Shown here: one piece after another, positions 11,107-18,287 of the stretch
Layout: each line of letters opens with the position of its first letter
Numbering within the stretch: position 1 is the first letter of the stretch
NCBI GenBank assembly: GCA_902805565.1
Contig: CADCTP010000124.1
Span: 1 to 43,323 of the forward strand
Length of the DNA stretch: 43,323 bases
Reading direction: 5' to 3'
From: an uncultured Mycobacteriales bacterium
GTDB taxonomy: Bacteria; Actinomycetota; Actinomycetes; Mycobacteriales; CADCTP01
Notes under the pieces: model-generated
What the model saw: the letters and a program-made list of their open reading frames with translations, nothing else
Told to the model about the DNA's origin: nothing
Databases searched by the model: none
Translations under genes and position numbers: made by a program

Positions 11107-11661
11107 ATGACGATGGTGCTGACCGGGGCCAATCCGGGGGTCCTGCTCACGAACGGCGGCGAGACGACCGCGTTCGCCTCGGTGTGGCAGGTGGACTGGT
11201 CCGAGCGCGGCGCGGGCCGGGCGGTGGTGCTCTGGCACGACGGCCGGGTGCGGCTGCTCGGCCCGGACCCGGAGCTCGCCGAATGGCTGGCCGAGACGTT
11301 CGTCCGGCACTTCGGCGAGGTCGCCGGGCTGCCCTGGGTGACCACGGTCGAGCGGGCGGACGTCGACCTGGCGCTCGACCTGGGCACCGGACTGGTCGCC
11401 AAGGCCGCCGACGTGACGGTGGAGCTGGGCGGGATCCTGGACCGGCGGGTCTTCACCATGGACGGCCTCACCCTGGGCGACAGCACGTACGCGCTGTCGA
11501 ACGTCTACGCCCCCTGCCGCACCGCCCGGATCACCGTCGCCGGCACCCCGGTGCCCGGCACCCCGGACGTGGACGAGGCCGGGGATCCCCCGGCCTCGTC
11601 GGCGTTCCTGGCGGTCAACGAGTCCTGGGTCAGGTCTTCTCCAGCAGCGCCACGCCCATGA
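11107..11661 (+). CDS. protein of unknown function
   Basis: 184 residues from an ATG at 11107. I do not recognise the family. The middle is rich in beta-strand-like stretches ('RAVVLWHDGRVRLLG', 'DVTVELGGILDRRVF', 'TMDGLTLGDSTYALSNVYAPC'), and it contains 'LAEWLAETFVRHFGEV', which looks like an amphipathic helix. No signal peptide or membrane segment. It starts 37 nt after the response regulator stop on the same strand, so it could be the third gene of that operon. Its 3' end overlaps the convergent methyltransferase gene by 32 nt, which places the left border of the azoxy-type cluster here. Confidence 0.6.
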   Translation: MTMVLTGANPGVLLTNGGETTAFASVWQVDWSERGAGRAVVLWHDGRVRLLGPDPELAEWLAETFVRHFGEVAGLPWVTTVERADVDLALDLGTGLVAKAADVTVELGGILDRRVFTMDGLTLGDSTYALSNVYAPCRTARITVAGTPVPGTPDVDEAGDPPASSAFLAVNESWVRSSPAAPRP

Positions 11662-12541
11662 AGTCCGACGCCGCCACGTACGGCTTGCGCCCGCCGTACC
11701 GGCGGATCAGGTCGGGCACCCGCAGCGCCTCGACCGTCCGGAACCCGGCGAAGGAGGCGGCGTCGGCGGCCTGCCGCCGGGTCAGCCCGAGGATGTAGGG
11801 CTCACCCCGCTTGGCCACGATCCGCGCGGCGAACTTGGCGCTGAAGTACTTCGAGGTGCCGTTCACCACCGACGGGTCCAGGTAGTCCCACAGCACCCGG
11901 CTGCCCGGCGCGCACATCGAGGCCAGGTCGGCCAGCGCCCGGTCGAACGACGGCCGGCGCAGGTAGTACGACACGCCGATCCAGGCGAACAGCGCCGGCT
12001 GCTCCGCGTCGAACCCGGCCCCGGGCAGCGACTCGGCCAGCGAGGTCGACTCCAGGTCGACCGGCAGGTAGGTCACGGTCGGCGTCTGCACCCCGGCCGC
12101 GGCGAAGATCTTCCGCTTGGCGCCCTGGGTGGCCGGGTGGTCGACCTCGATGACCTTCAGGCCCTCCAGGTGCCGGTGCCGCAGCGCGGTGGAGTCGTAG
12201 CCGGCGCCGACCAGCACCAGCTGCCGCACCCCCTGCGCGTACGCGTCGGCCAGCACGGCGTCCAGGTAGCGCACCCGGAGCAGGATCTCGGCCAGGAAGC
12301 CGCCGAAGACCTTGTCGAACGCGCCCAGCGCCAGCCGGGCCGTCAGCGGCGACCGGACGTAGTACTTGTAGCGCGGGGCCCGGCTGGCGACCAGCTTCGC
12401 GTACGGGTCGTCGGCGAGCCGCCGGTCCGCCGGCAGCCGGTGGTCGACGGCCCGCATCAGCGCGTTCAGGCCGGCGGTGCCGCTCGGCTTGCCCGAGCCG
12501 AGCAGCGTCCCCTGAGCGGGCGCCGAAGCCGGTGTGGACAT
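11630..12541 (-). CDS. LCM-type class I SAM methyltransferase
   Basis: 303 residues of the leucine carboxyl methyltransferase family (PF04072/TIGR00027): 'LPADRRLADDPYAKLVA' at the N-terminus, then the SAM motif 'QLVLVGAGYDSTALR', 'KVIEVDHPATQGAKR', 'TYLPVDLE' and 'LFAWIGVSYYLRRPSFD'. AGGAGA precedes the ATG at 12541. Members transfer methyl groups to carboxylates or hydroxyls of small polyketide-like molecules and to protein C-termini. It is the last gene on the minus strand of the putative azoxy cluster, 35 nt after the kinase. Carboxyl methylation of the acrylate end of the product is an attractive inference, not shown by sequence. Confidence 0.85.
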   Translation of the reverse strand: MSTPASAPAQGTLLGSGKPSGTAGLNALMRAVDHRLPADRRLADDPYAKLVASRAPRYKYYVRSPLTARLALGAFDKVFGGFLAEILLRVRYLDAVLADAYAQGVRQLVLVGAGYDSTALRHRHLEGLKVIEVDHPATQGAKRKIFAAAGVQTPTVTYLPVDLESTSLAESLPGAGFDAEQPALFAWIGVSYYLRRPSFDRALADLASMCAPGSRVLWDYLDPSVVNGTSKYFSAKFAARIVAKRGEPYILGLTRRQAADAASFAGFRTVEALRVPDLIRRYGGRKPYVAASDFMGVALLEKT

Positions 12542-12576
12542 GCGTCTCCTCGTGAAGTGGTCGGGTGTGGGACAGC

Positions 12577-13590
12577 TCAGCCGGCGACCGCGGCGCCGGG
12601 CGCGAGCACCGGCACCGCCCCCGGCACGACCTCGAGCGTCACGGCGGTGCCGCCGCCCGGGCGCACCTCGCCGTCGCTCTCGAACGGCAGCGGCCCGCCG
12701 TCGGACCGCTCGATGCGGACCGTGCGGCCCTGGGCGTAGGCGACGCCCGGCCGGCCGACGTGGGTGCCGCCCATGACGTGCGGGGCCAGCTCGCCGATGG
12801 CCGACATCGGCAGCGCGCCGTCCACCACGCACACGTCCAGCAGCCCGTCGTCGAGCACGGACCGCGGCAGCACCTCGAAGGTGCCGACCCGGTGCCGGCC
12901 GCCGCCCACGGTGGCCAGCAGGGTCAGCCCGTCGTGCAGCAGCTCGCCGTCCACCGTGACCGTCCCCGGGTACGGCGCCGGCGCGGACAGCACCTCGCCG
13001 AGGGCCTTGTGGTAGCGCTCGCGGCCGCGGATCTCCGGGTACTTCAGCGCCACCCGGGTCACGTCGGCGATCAGCCCCGAGGACGCGCCGAGCGCGATCG
13101 CCCGGTCGTCCTCGACCAGCCGCAGCAGGTCCAGCTGGCGGACCCGGCAGCCGCCGGCGGCCAGCACCCGCAGCACCTCGTGGGTGGGCAGCTGGCCCCA
13201 CAGCGCCCGGGCGGTGGAGTTGCCGGTGCCGCCGGGGAGCACGAGCAGCGCGCCGCCGCCCGCGCCGGTGCCGCCGCCGGGCCACCGGCCCAGCCCGCGG
13301 GCCAGCCCCTCGGCCAGCTCGCGGGCGGTGCCGTCGCCGCCCACGCAGACGAGGGCCGCCGGGCCGTCCGGGTCGGTCACCACCGACCCGGCGATCCGGG
13401 TGGCCTCACCGGCCGAGGTCGTCCAGCGCACCGAGACCTCGCCGGACACCTCGGCCACCGCCGAGACGACCTCGTCGACCAGGGTGCGGGTGACCCCGCC
13501 GGCGGTGGGGTTGGCCACCACCAACCACGGCCCGGCGGCCAGACCGGGGACCGATCCGGACTGGACCTCGGCGTCGGTGCTCGAGCTCAC
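12577..13590 (-). CDS. diacylglycerol kinase-like ATP-dependent kinase, VlmJ counterpart
   Basis: 337 residues with the diacylglycerol kinase catalytic fold (PF00781): 'VVANPTAGG' near the start, the ATP loop 'VCVGGDGTARELAEGL', then 'LLVLPGGTGNSTARAL'. The C-terminal lobe has 'ASSGLIADVTRVALKYPEIRG'-type residues and 'VLDDGLLDVCVV'. The GTG at 13590 is chosen because GGGAGG lies 7 nt upstream; a TTG at 13620 is less likely. In valanimycin biosynthesis VlmJ, of this family, phosphorylates valanimycin hydrate so that VlmK can eliminate phosphate. The presence of the other vlm-like functions supports that role over lipid or sphingoid kinase activity. It lies 38 nt after the tRNA gene on the same strand. 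Confidence 0.87.
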   Translation of the reverse strand: MSSSTDAEVQSGSVPGLAAGPWLVVANPTAGGVTRTLVDEVVSAVAEVSGEVSVRWTTSAGEATRIAGSVVTDPDGPAALVCVGGDGTARELAEGLARGLGRWPGGGTGAGGGALLVLPGGTGNSTARALWGQLPTHEVLRVLAAGGCRVRQLDLLRLVEDDRAIALGASSGLIADVTRVALKYPEIRGRERYHKALGEVLSAPAPYPGTVTVDGELLHDGLTLLATVGGGRHRVGTFEVLPRSVLDDGLLDVCVVDGALPMSAIGELAPHVMGGTHVGRPGVAYAQGRTVRIERSDGGPLPFESDGEVRPGGGTAVTLEVVPGAVPVLAPGAAVAG

Positions 13591-13628
13591 CCGCGAACCT
13601 CCCGTGACCGGTGCCGACAAGAGAAGAG

Positions 13629-13715
13629 CGGAGAGGGCAGGATTCGAACCTGCGGAGGCCGGAGCCCGCCCCGGGCCGGAGCCCGGGTCCCGTGGACCGC
13701 TTCGGGTACCTCTCC
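13629..13715 (-). tRNA. serine-type class II tRNA lacking an anticodon loop (putative non-decoding seryl-tRNA)
   Basis: On the minus strand: 7-bp acceptor GGAGAGG/CCTCTCC, then TA, a D arm CCC/GGG with GG in its loop, a T arm GCAGG-TTCGAAT-CCTGC (5 perfect pairs) and discriminator G73; CCA is not encoded. Between D and T arms there are two hairpins. The first, in the anticodon position (13671-13688), pairs CCCGGGC with GCCCGGG, seven unbroken base pairs, closed by a UCCG (UNCG-type) tetraloop, leaving no 7-nt anticodon loop. The second, in the variable-arm position, is a 4-bp GGGC/GCCU stem with the same UCCG loop. A long variable arm plus G73 indicates serine identity, which SerRS reads without the anticodon. 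It sits between the flavin reductase and the VlmJ-like kinase on the same strand. A forced 7-nt loop would read CCG. Confidence 0.8.
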
Positions 13716-13739
13716 AGGTTGATTACGTGCTCGCGGCCC

Positions 13740-14261
13740 TCACCCCGCGCTCGAGATCTCCCAGTACCGGCGGTCGTGCCAGAGCAGCGGCCGGCCCGGG
13801 GTGCGGCGGGCGGCGGTGATGCGGCCGACCACGATGCTGTGGTCGCCGTACACCCGCTCGTCCTCCACCAGGCAGACCGCGTACGCCAATGCGTCCCGGA
13901 AGACCGGCACGCCCAGCACGTCGTCCCAGTGCTCGCCGGCGAACCGGTCCCGCGCCGTCAGGCCGGGCCGGGAGAACCGCTGGCTGCGGTCCTGCTGGCC
14001 CTCCCGCAGCAGGTGCACCGCGAACGCCCGGTGCCGCCGGATCGCCCGCAGCGTCCGGGTGTCGGCGGCCAGGCAGGCCAGCAGCAGCGCCGGGCGCACC
14101 GACAGCGAGGTGACGGAGCTGGCGGTCGCGCCGACCGGGCCGTCGGCGTCGCGGGAGGTGAGCACGGTGACCCCGGCCGCCAGGGCCTGGAACAGCTCCA
14201 GCGACGGGCGCACCGGCAGTCCGTCGTCCTCGACGAACGGCCGGGGCAGCACCGAGGTCAC
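13740..14261 (-). CDS. flavin reductase, two-component monooxygenase partner (VlmR-like)
   Basis: 173 residues of the flavin reductase-like FMN-binding split-barrel family (PF01613): 'FQALAAGVTVLTSRDADG', 'GATASSVTSLSVRPALLLACL', 'FAVHLLREGQQDRSQRFS', 'YAVCLVEDERVYGDHSIVVGRI' and 'PLLWHDRRYWEI'. Such enzymes use NAD(P)H to make free reduced flavin for a separate oxygenase. Within this cluster the obvious partner is the acyl-CoA-dehydrogenase-fold enzyme at 17117-18253, mirroring VlmR with the N-hydroxylase VlmH; diiron proteins could also take electrons from it. It starts at a GTG overlapping the upstream stop codon (GTGA), so translation is coupled to the SRPBCC gene. Confidence 0.9.
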   Translation of the reverse strand: MTSVLPRPFVEDDGLPVRPSLELFQALAAGVTVLTSRDADGPVGATASSVTSLSVRPALLLACLAADTRTLRAIRRHRAFAVHLLREGQQDRSQRFSRPGLTARDRFAGEHWDDVLGVPVFRDALAYAVCLVEDERVYGDHSIVVGRITAARRTPGRPLLWHDRRYWEISSAG

Positions 14262-14734
14262 GCCCGGCCCCCCACCTTCGCCTCGTCCTCGGTGTCCAGC
14301 TCGCGCGCGTCGCCCAGCAGCCCCTGCAGGATCAGCAGGATGTTGCTGCGCAGGGCGGACTTGGCCACCGGGTCGAGGATCGAGGCCAGCGTCGGGATGC
14401 CGAGGTCGAACGCGGAGTCGAAGGTGACCTCGCTGCCGGTGCCGGCCGGCACCACCCGCCAGGTCCCGGTGAACACCGCGAAGTCGCCCTTGACCTGCTC
14501 GAAGACCACGGTCCGGGTCTCCGGCACGAAGCTGTCCCGCTCGGTCCAGCGCAGCAGGCCGTTGCGGAAGTGCACCGTCCAGCGGGAGAGCACCGAGCCG
14601 TCCGAGTCGGCCGGCTCCAGGTCCACCTCCTGGACCGCGGTGGTCAGCTCGGGGTAGCGCTCGAACCGCCGGACCCGGTCGAACGCCTCGTCGGCGTCGA
14701 GGCCGGTGGCGACCCGTACGGTCACTGCTGGCAC
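14258..14734 (-). CDS. SRPBCC (polyketide cyclase-like) family protein
   Basis: 158 residues with the helix-grip START-like layout: 'TVRVATGLDADEAFDRVRRFERYPEL' opening, alternating beta strands ('LSRWTVHFRNGLLRWTERDSF', 'VFTGTWRVVPAG', 'SEVTFDSAFDLGIP'), and a long C-terminal helix after 'LDPVAKSALRSNI'. The family includes aromatase/cyclases and ligand carriers such as coenzyme Q-binding proteins. GTG start at 14734 with GGAGGAG upstream. No canonical polyketide synthase is nearby, so aromatisation is unlikely; a role in binding or rearranging a lipophilic intermediate is a guess. Coupled to the flavin reductase downstream. Confidence 0.82.
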   Translation of the reverse strand: MPAVTVRVATGLDADEAFDRVRRFERYPELTTAVQEVDLEPADSDGSVLSRWTVHFRNGLLRWTERDSFVPETRTVVFEQVKGDFAVFTGTWRVVPAGTGSEVTFDSAFDLGIPTLASILDPVAKSALRSNILLILQGLLGDARELDTEDEAKVGGRA

Positions 14735-14774
14735 GCCTGCTCCTCCGTGTCGTGGACTGTCTGGGGTGGGACGG

Positions 14775-16040
14775 TCAGGCCCGGTCGCGGACCTCCGCCA
14801 GGGACTCGGCGACCGCGGTCACGCACTGCCGCAGCTCGTCCGGGGAGAGGATCGCCGGCGGGGTCAGCCGCAGCACGCTCGCCGCGTTCAGCGAGTGGTT
14901 GGCCAGCACGTCCCGGTCGACCAGGGACAGCACCATCTCCCCGACCAACCCGGGGTCGGCCATCTTCAGCCCGATCAGCAGCCCGCGGCCGCGGACCTGC
15001 TCGACCATGCCGGGGAAGCCGGCGGCCACCCGGTTCAGCTCGGCCAGCAGCTCGTCGCCGAGCGAGGCCGCCCGGGTGACGATGTGCTCGTCCCGCAGCA
15101 CCGTGATCGCGGCGAGCGCGGCCGCGCTGGCCAGCGGGGAGCCGCCGAAGGTCGAGGTGTGCAGGAACGGGTCGTCGCCGAACGGCTGGTACGCCGCCTT
15201 CGTCGCCAGCACCGCCGCGACCGGCACCACCCCGCCGGACAGGCCCTTGCCGACCAGCAGCAGGTCCGGCTCGACGTCCTCGGCGTCGATCCCCCACCAG
15301 CTGCCGAGCCGGCCCAGGCCGGTCTGCACCTCGTCGATGACCAGCATCGCGCCGGCCTGCCGGCAGGCCGCGGACACCTCGCCGAGGTAGCCCGGGGGCG
15401 GCACCACGACGCCGCCCTCGCCCTGCACCGGCTCCAGGATCACGCAGGCCCGCGACCCCAGCCGGGCCAGCGTCTCCCGCATCGCCCCGATGTCCCCGTA
15501 CGGGATGTGGGTGCGGGCCTCGGCCAGCGGCTCGAACGGCCGCTGGTAGAGCGGGTTGGCCGTCGCCGACAGCGCGCCCAGGGTCTTGCCGTGGTAGCCG
15601 GACACCGCGGAGACCAGCCGGTCGTGCCCGTGCACGCGGGCCAGCTTCAGGGCGGTCTCGGTCGCCTCGGCGCCGGAGTTGACGAAGTGGACCTGGTCCA
15701 GCCCGGGCGGCGCGATCCCGGCCAGCGCGCGGGCGGCCAGCGCGGTCATCGGCTCCAGGAACACCCGGGTCGCCAGCGGGTGCCGGTCCAGCTGGTCGTG
15801 CACCGCGGCCACCACCCGGGGGTGCCGGTGGCCGAGGATGAACACGCCGTACCCGCCGACGTCGAGGAACCGGCGGCCGTCGGCGCCGGTCACGTACGCG
15901 CCGGCGGACCCGACCTCGGTGATGCCGCCCATCACGCTGCCGAGCATCGACCGGCCCGAGCCGAGGTGGGCCCGGTACAGCTCCAGGACGTCGACGCCGT
16001 CGGCCGGGTGGGCCGGGACGGTCTCCGGGGCGAGGGTCAT
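14775..16040 (-). CDS. class III PLP-dependent aminotransferase
   Basis: 421 residues, fold type I, class III (acetylornithine/putrescine aminotransferase type). Visible signatures are 'NSGAEATETALKLAR' (from residue 121), 'GYHGKTLGALSATAN' (from 148), 'ILEPVQGEGG' (201-210), 'MLVIDEVQTGLGR' with the pyridine-nitrogen Asp236, and 'LLVGKGLSGG' with the PLP lysine Lys265. The ATG overlaps the upstream stop (ATGA), coupling it to the reductase gene. An aldehyde-forming reductase directly upstream suggests it converts a fatty aldehyde to the primary amine using an amino acid donor. In valanimycin the amine comes instead from valine decarboxylation, so this would be a pathway substitution. Confidence 0.92.
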   Translation of the reverse strand: MTLAPETVPAHPADGVDVLELYRAHLGSGRSMLGSVMGGITEVGSAGAYVTGADGRRFLDVGGYGVFILGHRHPRVVAAVHDQLDRHPLATRVFLEPMTALAARALAGIAPPGLDQVHFVNSGAEATETALKLARVHGHDRLVSAVSGYHGKTLGALSATANPLYQRPFEPLAEARTHIPYGDIGAMRETLARLGSRACVILEPVQGEGGVVVPPPGYLGEVSAACRQAGAMLVIDEVQTGLGRLGSWWGIDAEDVEPDLLLVGKGLSGGVVPVAAVLATKAAYQPFGDDPFLHTSTFGGSPLASAAALAAITVLRDEHIVTRAASLGDELLAELNRVAAGFPGMVEQVRGRGLLIGLKMADPGLVGEMVLSLVDRDVLANHSLNAASVLRLTPPAILSPDELRQCVTAVAESLAEVRDRA

Positions 16041-17083
16041 GCCGCCGCCTCCCGGGCGAAGGCGTCGGACGCGGCGAACCCGCTGTGCACCGCGCAGAAC
16101 TCCACCGTCCGGCGGAACGCCTCCAGCGTCGCCTGCCGCGACATCTGCAGGTCCAGCCCGATCTCGGCCATCGAGCTGCGCAGCGGCGCCTCGTTCTGGA
16201 ACATCATCATGAGCTCCGAGAACGCGGTGAACTGCAGCCGCACCGCCCGCGGCATGACGCCCTCCATCAGCGGCACCAGCAGCCGGTCCACGGCCTCGAC
16301 CGGGATCAGCCGGGGCGCGGTCGTCTCCAGCCCCAGCTCGTCGGCGACGGCCAGGATGGTGTCGTTGACCATCGAGTCCAGCGTGGGCGCCGCGTCCCCG
16401 GCGGTCAGCCAGAAGTCGCCCTCGGTGATCCCGGAGCGCAGCACCCGGCCGGTGGCCCGGCACACCACGTCCATCGGGATGCAGTCGATGGTCGAGCCCG
16501 GGTCGGCCGGCAGCACCGGCAGCTCGTTCTTCAGCGTCGCCACGACCACCTTGTGGATGCCCTGCAGCGCCGAGATGTAGCCGTCGGCGGAGTTGCCGAG
16601 CACCACCGACGGCCGCAGGATGACCGCCGGGTGGCCGGACGCGCGGACCTGGTCCTCGGCGTCGATCTTGGACCGGACGTACGCGGTGACGCCGGTCAGC
16701 GGGACGTCGTCGGCCGGCGGCCGGGCCACGAACGCGGTGCTCATGTGGTAGAGCGGGGCGCCGGCGGACCGGGCGAACTCGATCGCGTGCTCGGTGCCGA
16801 GCTGGTTGGTGCGGCGGATCTTCTCCGGCCGCAGCCGCCAGTTGGTCGACGCGCCGCAGTGCAGCACCGCGGCGACCTCGCCGATGTCCCGCCGGGTGAA
16901 GTCGTCGAACCCCAGCCCCGGCTCGGACAGGTCACCCTGCGCCTCCCGCACCCGGGGGTCGCCCACCGGCGTGCGGTGCCGCAGCGCGACCACGTCGAAG
17001 TCGTCCGCGAGCTCGTCCAGCAGCGCCCGGCCGAGCACTCCGCTGGCGCCGGTCAGCAGCACCGTCGGCCTCGGGTCGGTCAT
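16037..17083 (-). CDS. extended SDR, thioester reductase / fatty acyl reductase-like
   Basis: 348 residues. The N-terminal Rossmann fold has 'LLTGASGVLGRALLDEL' (TGASGVLG at 11-18), 'VLHCGASTNW' near 73, the catalytic set Ser115, Tyr135 and Lys139 in 'YHMSTAF' and 'AYVRSKI', and 'VILRPSVVLGNSADGY'. This is the NAD_binding_4 / thioester reductase pattern, which reduces carrier-protein or CoA thioesters to aldehydes with NAD(P)H. Here it is a stand-alone enzyme rather than the C-terminal domain of a synthetase. It is coupled to the aminotransferase by an ATGA overlap, supporting a joint reduction-amination step. A simple epimerase function cannot be excluded. Confidence 0.82.
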   Translation of the reverse strand: MTDPRPTVLLTGASGVLGRALLDELADDFDVVALRHRTPVGDPRVREAQGDLSEPGLGFDDFTRRDIGEVAAVLHCGASTNWRLRPEKIRRTNQLGTEHAIEFARSAGAPLYHMSTAFVARPPADDVPLTGVTAYVRSKIDAEDQVRASGHPAVILRPSVVLGNSADGYISALQGIHKVVVATLKNELPVLPADPGSTIDCIPMDVVCRATGRVLRSGITEGDFWLTAGDAAPTLDSMVNDTILAVADELGLETTAPRLIPVEAVDRLLVPLMEGVMPRAVRLQFTAFSELMMMFQNEAPLRSSMAEIGLDLQMSRQATLEAFRRTVEFCAVHSGFAASDAFAREAAA

Positions 17084-17116
17084 GTCCTGGTCCTCCTGGA
17101 GATGTGGATGTCGCCC

Positions 17117-18253
17117 TCAGGCGATCGTGAGCGGCTCGCCGAGCAGGTACGCGGCCAGCGGGCCGGCCATCTTCGGCCGGCCGGGCGGGTGGAAGCCGAG
17201 GCCGTTGACCGAGGCGGCCAGGTAGCCGACGTCGTCGCCGCGGATGAACTGCATGCCGCCGAGCAGCTCGACGGCCTTGGGCACGGCCCGGGCGATGGCG
17301 TCCTGGGCGGCGTACCGGGCCAGCAGGCTGCGCACCAGCAGGCTCTCGTCGCGCTGCTCGGCCGGCACCAGGTGGGCGATCGCCTCGACACCGGCCATCG
17401 CGCCCTCCAGCTCGACCACCAGCGCGAGCCGGTCGCCCGGGGCCACCCGCTCGTCCTGCAGCACCCGCTCGACCAGCGCGCTGGCCGCGCCGAGGTAGCT
17501 GGCCGCCATCAGCAGCTCGAACCACACGAAGCCGGCGACGGTGAGGTCGTCCAGCGACCGGCCCGGCGGCACCTCGGTACGGATCATCAGTTCCTCGGGC
17601 ACCGCCACGTCGGTCAGCGTGACCTGGTCGCTCTCCGCGCCGGCCAGCGCGAAGCTGCCCCAGAACGGGCTGACCGTGATCCCCGGCGCGTCCGCCGGCA
17701 CCAGCAGCACCGCCAGCTGCTCGCCCTCGCCGTCCAGCCGCGGCACGAGCGCGCTGCCGGTCAGCAGGTCCATCGACCGGGCCAGGCTGCACGGCCGCTT
17801 GACCCCGCTGACCAGCACGCCGCCGCCGGGGGCCGCGACCGCGGTCATCGTCGGCTGCAGGATGCTGCGGTCCGGCCGGCCCTCGGCCCAGCCGGAGGCC
17901 AGCAGCCGCTTCCCGGTCGCGGTCGCCTCCAGCACCATCCACTCGAAGCCCTCGCTGGTCTCGCTGAGCACGACCAGGCTGGCCACCGAGAAGTGGTGCA
18001 TGGTGGTGGCCACCGCGAGCGACGGCGACCGGCTGCCCAGCGCCCGCTGCACCCGTACGGCCTCCAGCGCGGAGGCGCCGAGCCCGCCGTGCTGGCTCGG
18101 CACCAGCAGCGCCGGCCCGTTGCACTCCCGGAAGTCGGCGACCGCCGGGCTGCCGGGCTTCTCCGTCTCGCTCAGCGAGTGGCCGGTCAGCCGCTCGTCC
18201 AGCCCGGGCAGGAACTTGTCCATCGTGGACCGCTCGCGCTCCAGGAACCGCAT
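17117..18253 (-). CDS. acyl-CoA dehydrogenase-fold flavoenzyme, probable amine N-hydroxylase (VlmH-like)
   Basis: 378 residues with an acyl-CoA dehydrogenase layout: helical N-terminal domain ('VPSQHGGLGASALEAVRV'), beta domain ('GKRLLASGWAEG', 'GGGVLVSGVKRPCSLARSMDLL', 'GITVSPFWGSFALAGAESDQV') and C-terminal helical bundle ('AIARAVPKAVELLGGMQFI'). The usual C-terminal 'YGG-G-E' and 'IYEGT' motifs that carry the dehydrogenase base and cofactor contacts are not recognisable. Two-component flavin monooxygenases, including the isobutylamine N-hydroxylase of valanimycin, share this fold, and a flavin reductase is in the same gene string. N-hydroxylation of the alkyl amine is therefore the favoured role; acyl desaturation is the alternative. 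GGAGGAAG precedes the ATG at 18253. Confidence 0.8.
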   Translation of the reverse strand: MRFLERERSTMDKFLPGLDERLTGHSLSETEKPGSPAVADFRECNGPALLVPSQHGGLGASALEAVRVQRALGSRSPSLAVATTMHHFSVASLVVLSETSEGFEWMVLEATATGKRLLASGWAEGRPDRSILQPTMTAVAAPGGGVLVSGVKRPCSLARSMDLLTGSALVPRLDGEGEQLAVLLVPADAPGITVSPFWGSFALAGAESDQVTLTDVAVPEELMIRTEVPPGRSLDDLTVAGFVWFELLMAASYLGAASALVERVLQDERVAPGDRLALVVELEGAMAGVEAIAHLVPAEQRDESLLVRSLLARYAAQDAIARAVPKAVELLGGMQFIRGDDVGYLAASVNGLGFHPPGRPKMAGPLAAYLLGEPLTIA

Positions 18254-18287
18254 GCAACTTCCTCCGGGTCTGCTGTGGACGGACTGG

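Noticed and set aside
13629-13715. Reading the tRNA gene as an arginine tRNA with anticodon CCG
   Set aside because: A 7-nt loop can be forced (CTCCGGC), but the long variable arm and G73 are serine-type, and the arm pairs fully to a UCCG tetraloop, which is more stable. A CCG-decoding seryl-tRNA would mistranslate arginine codons.
13629-13715. tRNA as an integration site for a mobile island
   Set aside because: The cluster lies on the 5' side of the tRNA, no integrase gene is present, and I saw no second copy of the tRNA 3' end in the window.
14258-14734. Aromatic polyketide pathway suggested by the cyclase-like SRPBCC protein
   Set aside because: No ketosynthase pair or chain length factor is present; the only condensing enzyme is a FabH-type KAS III.
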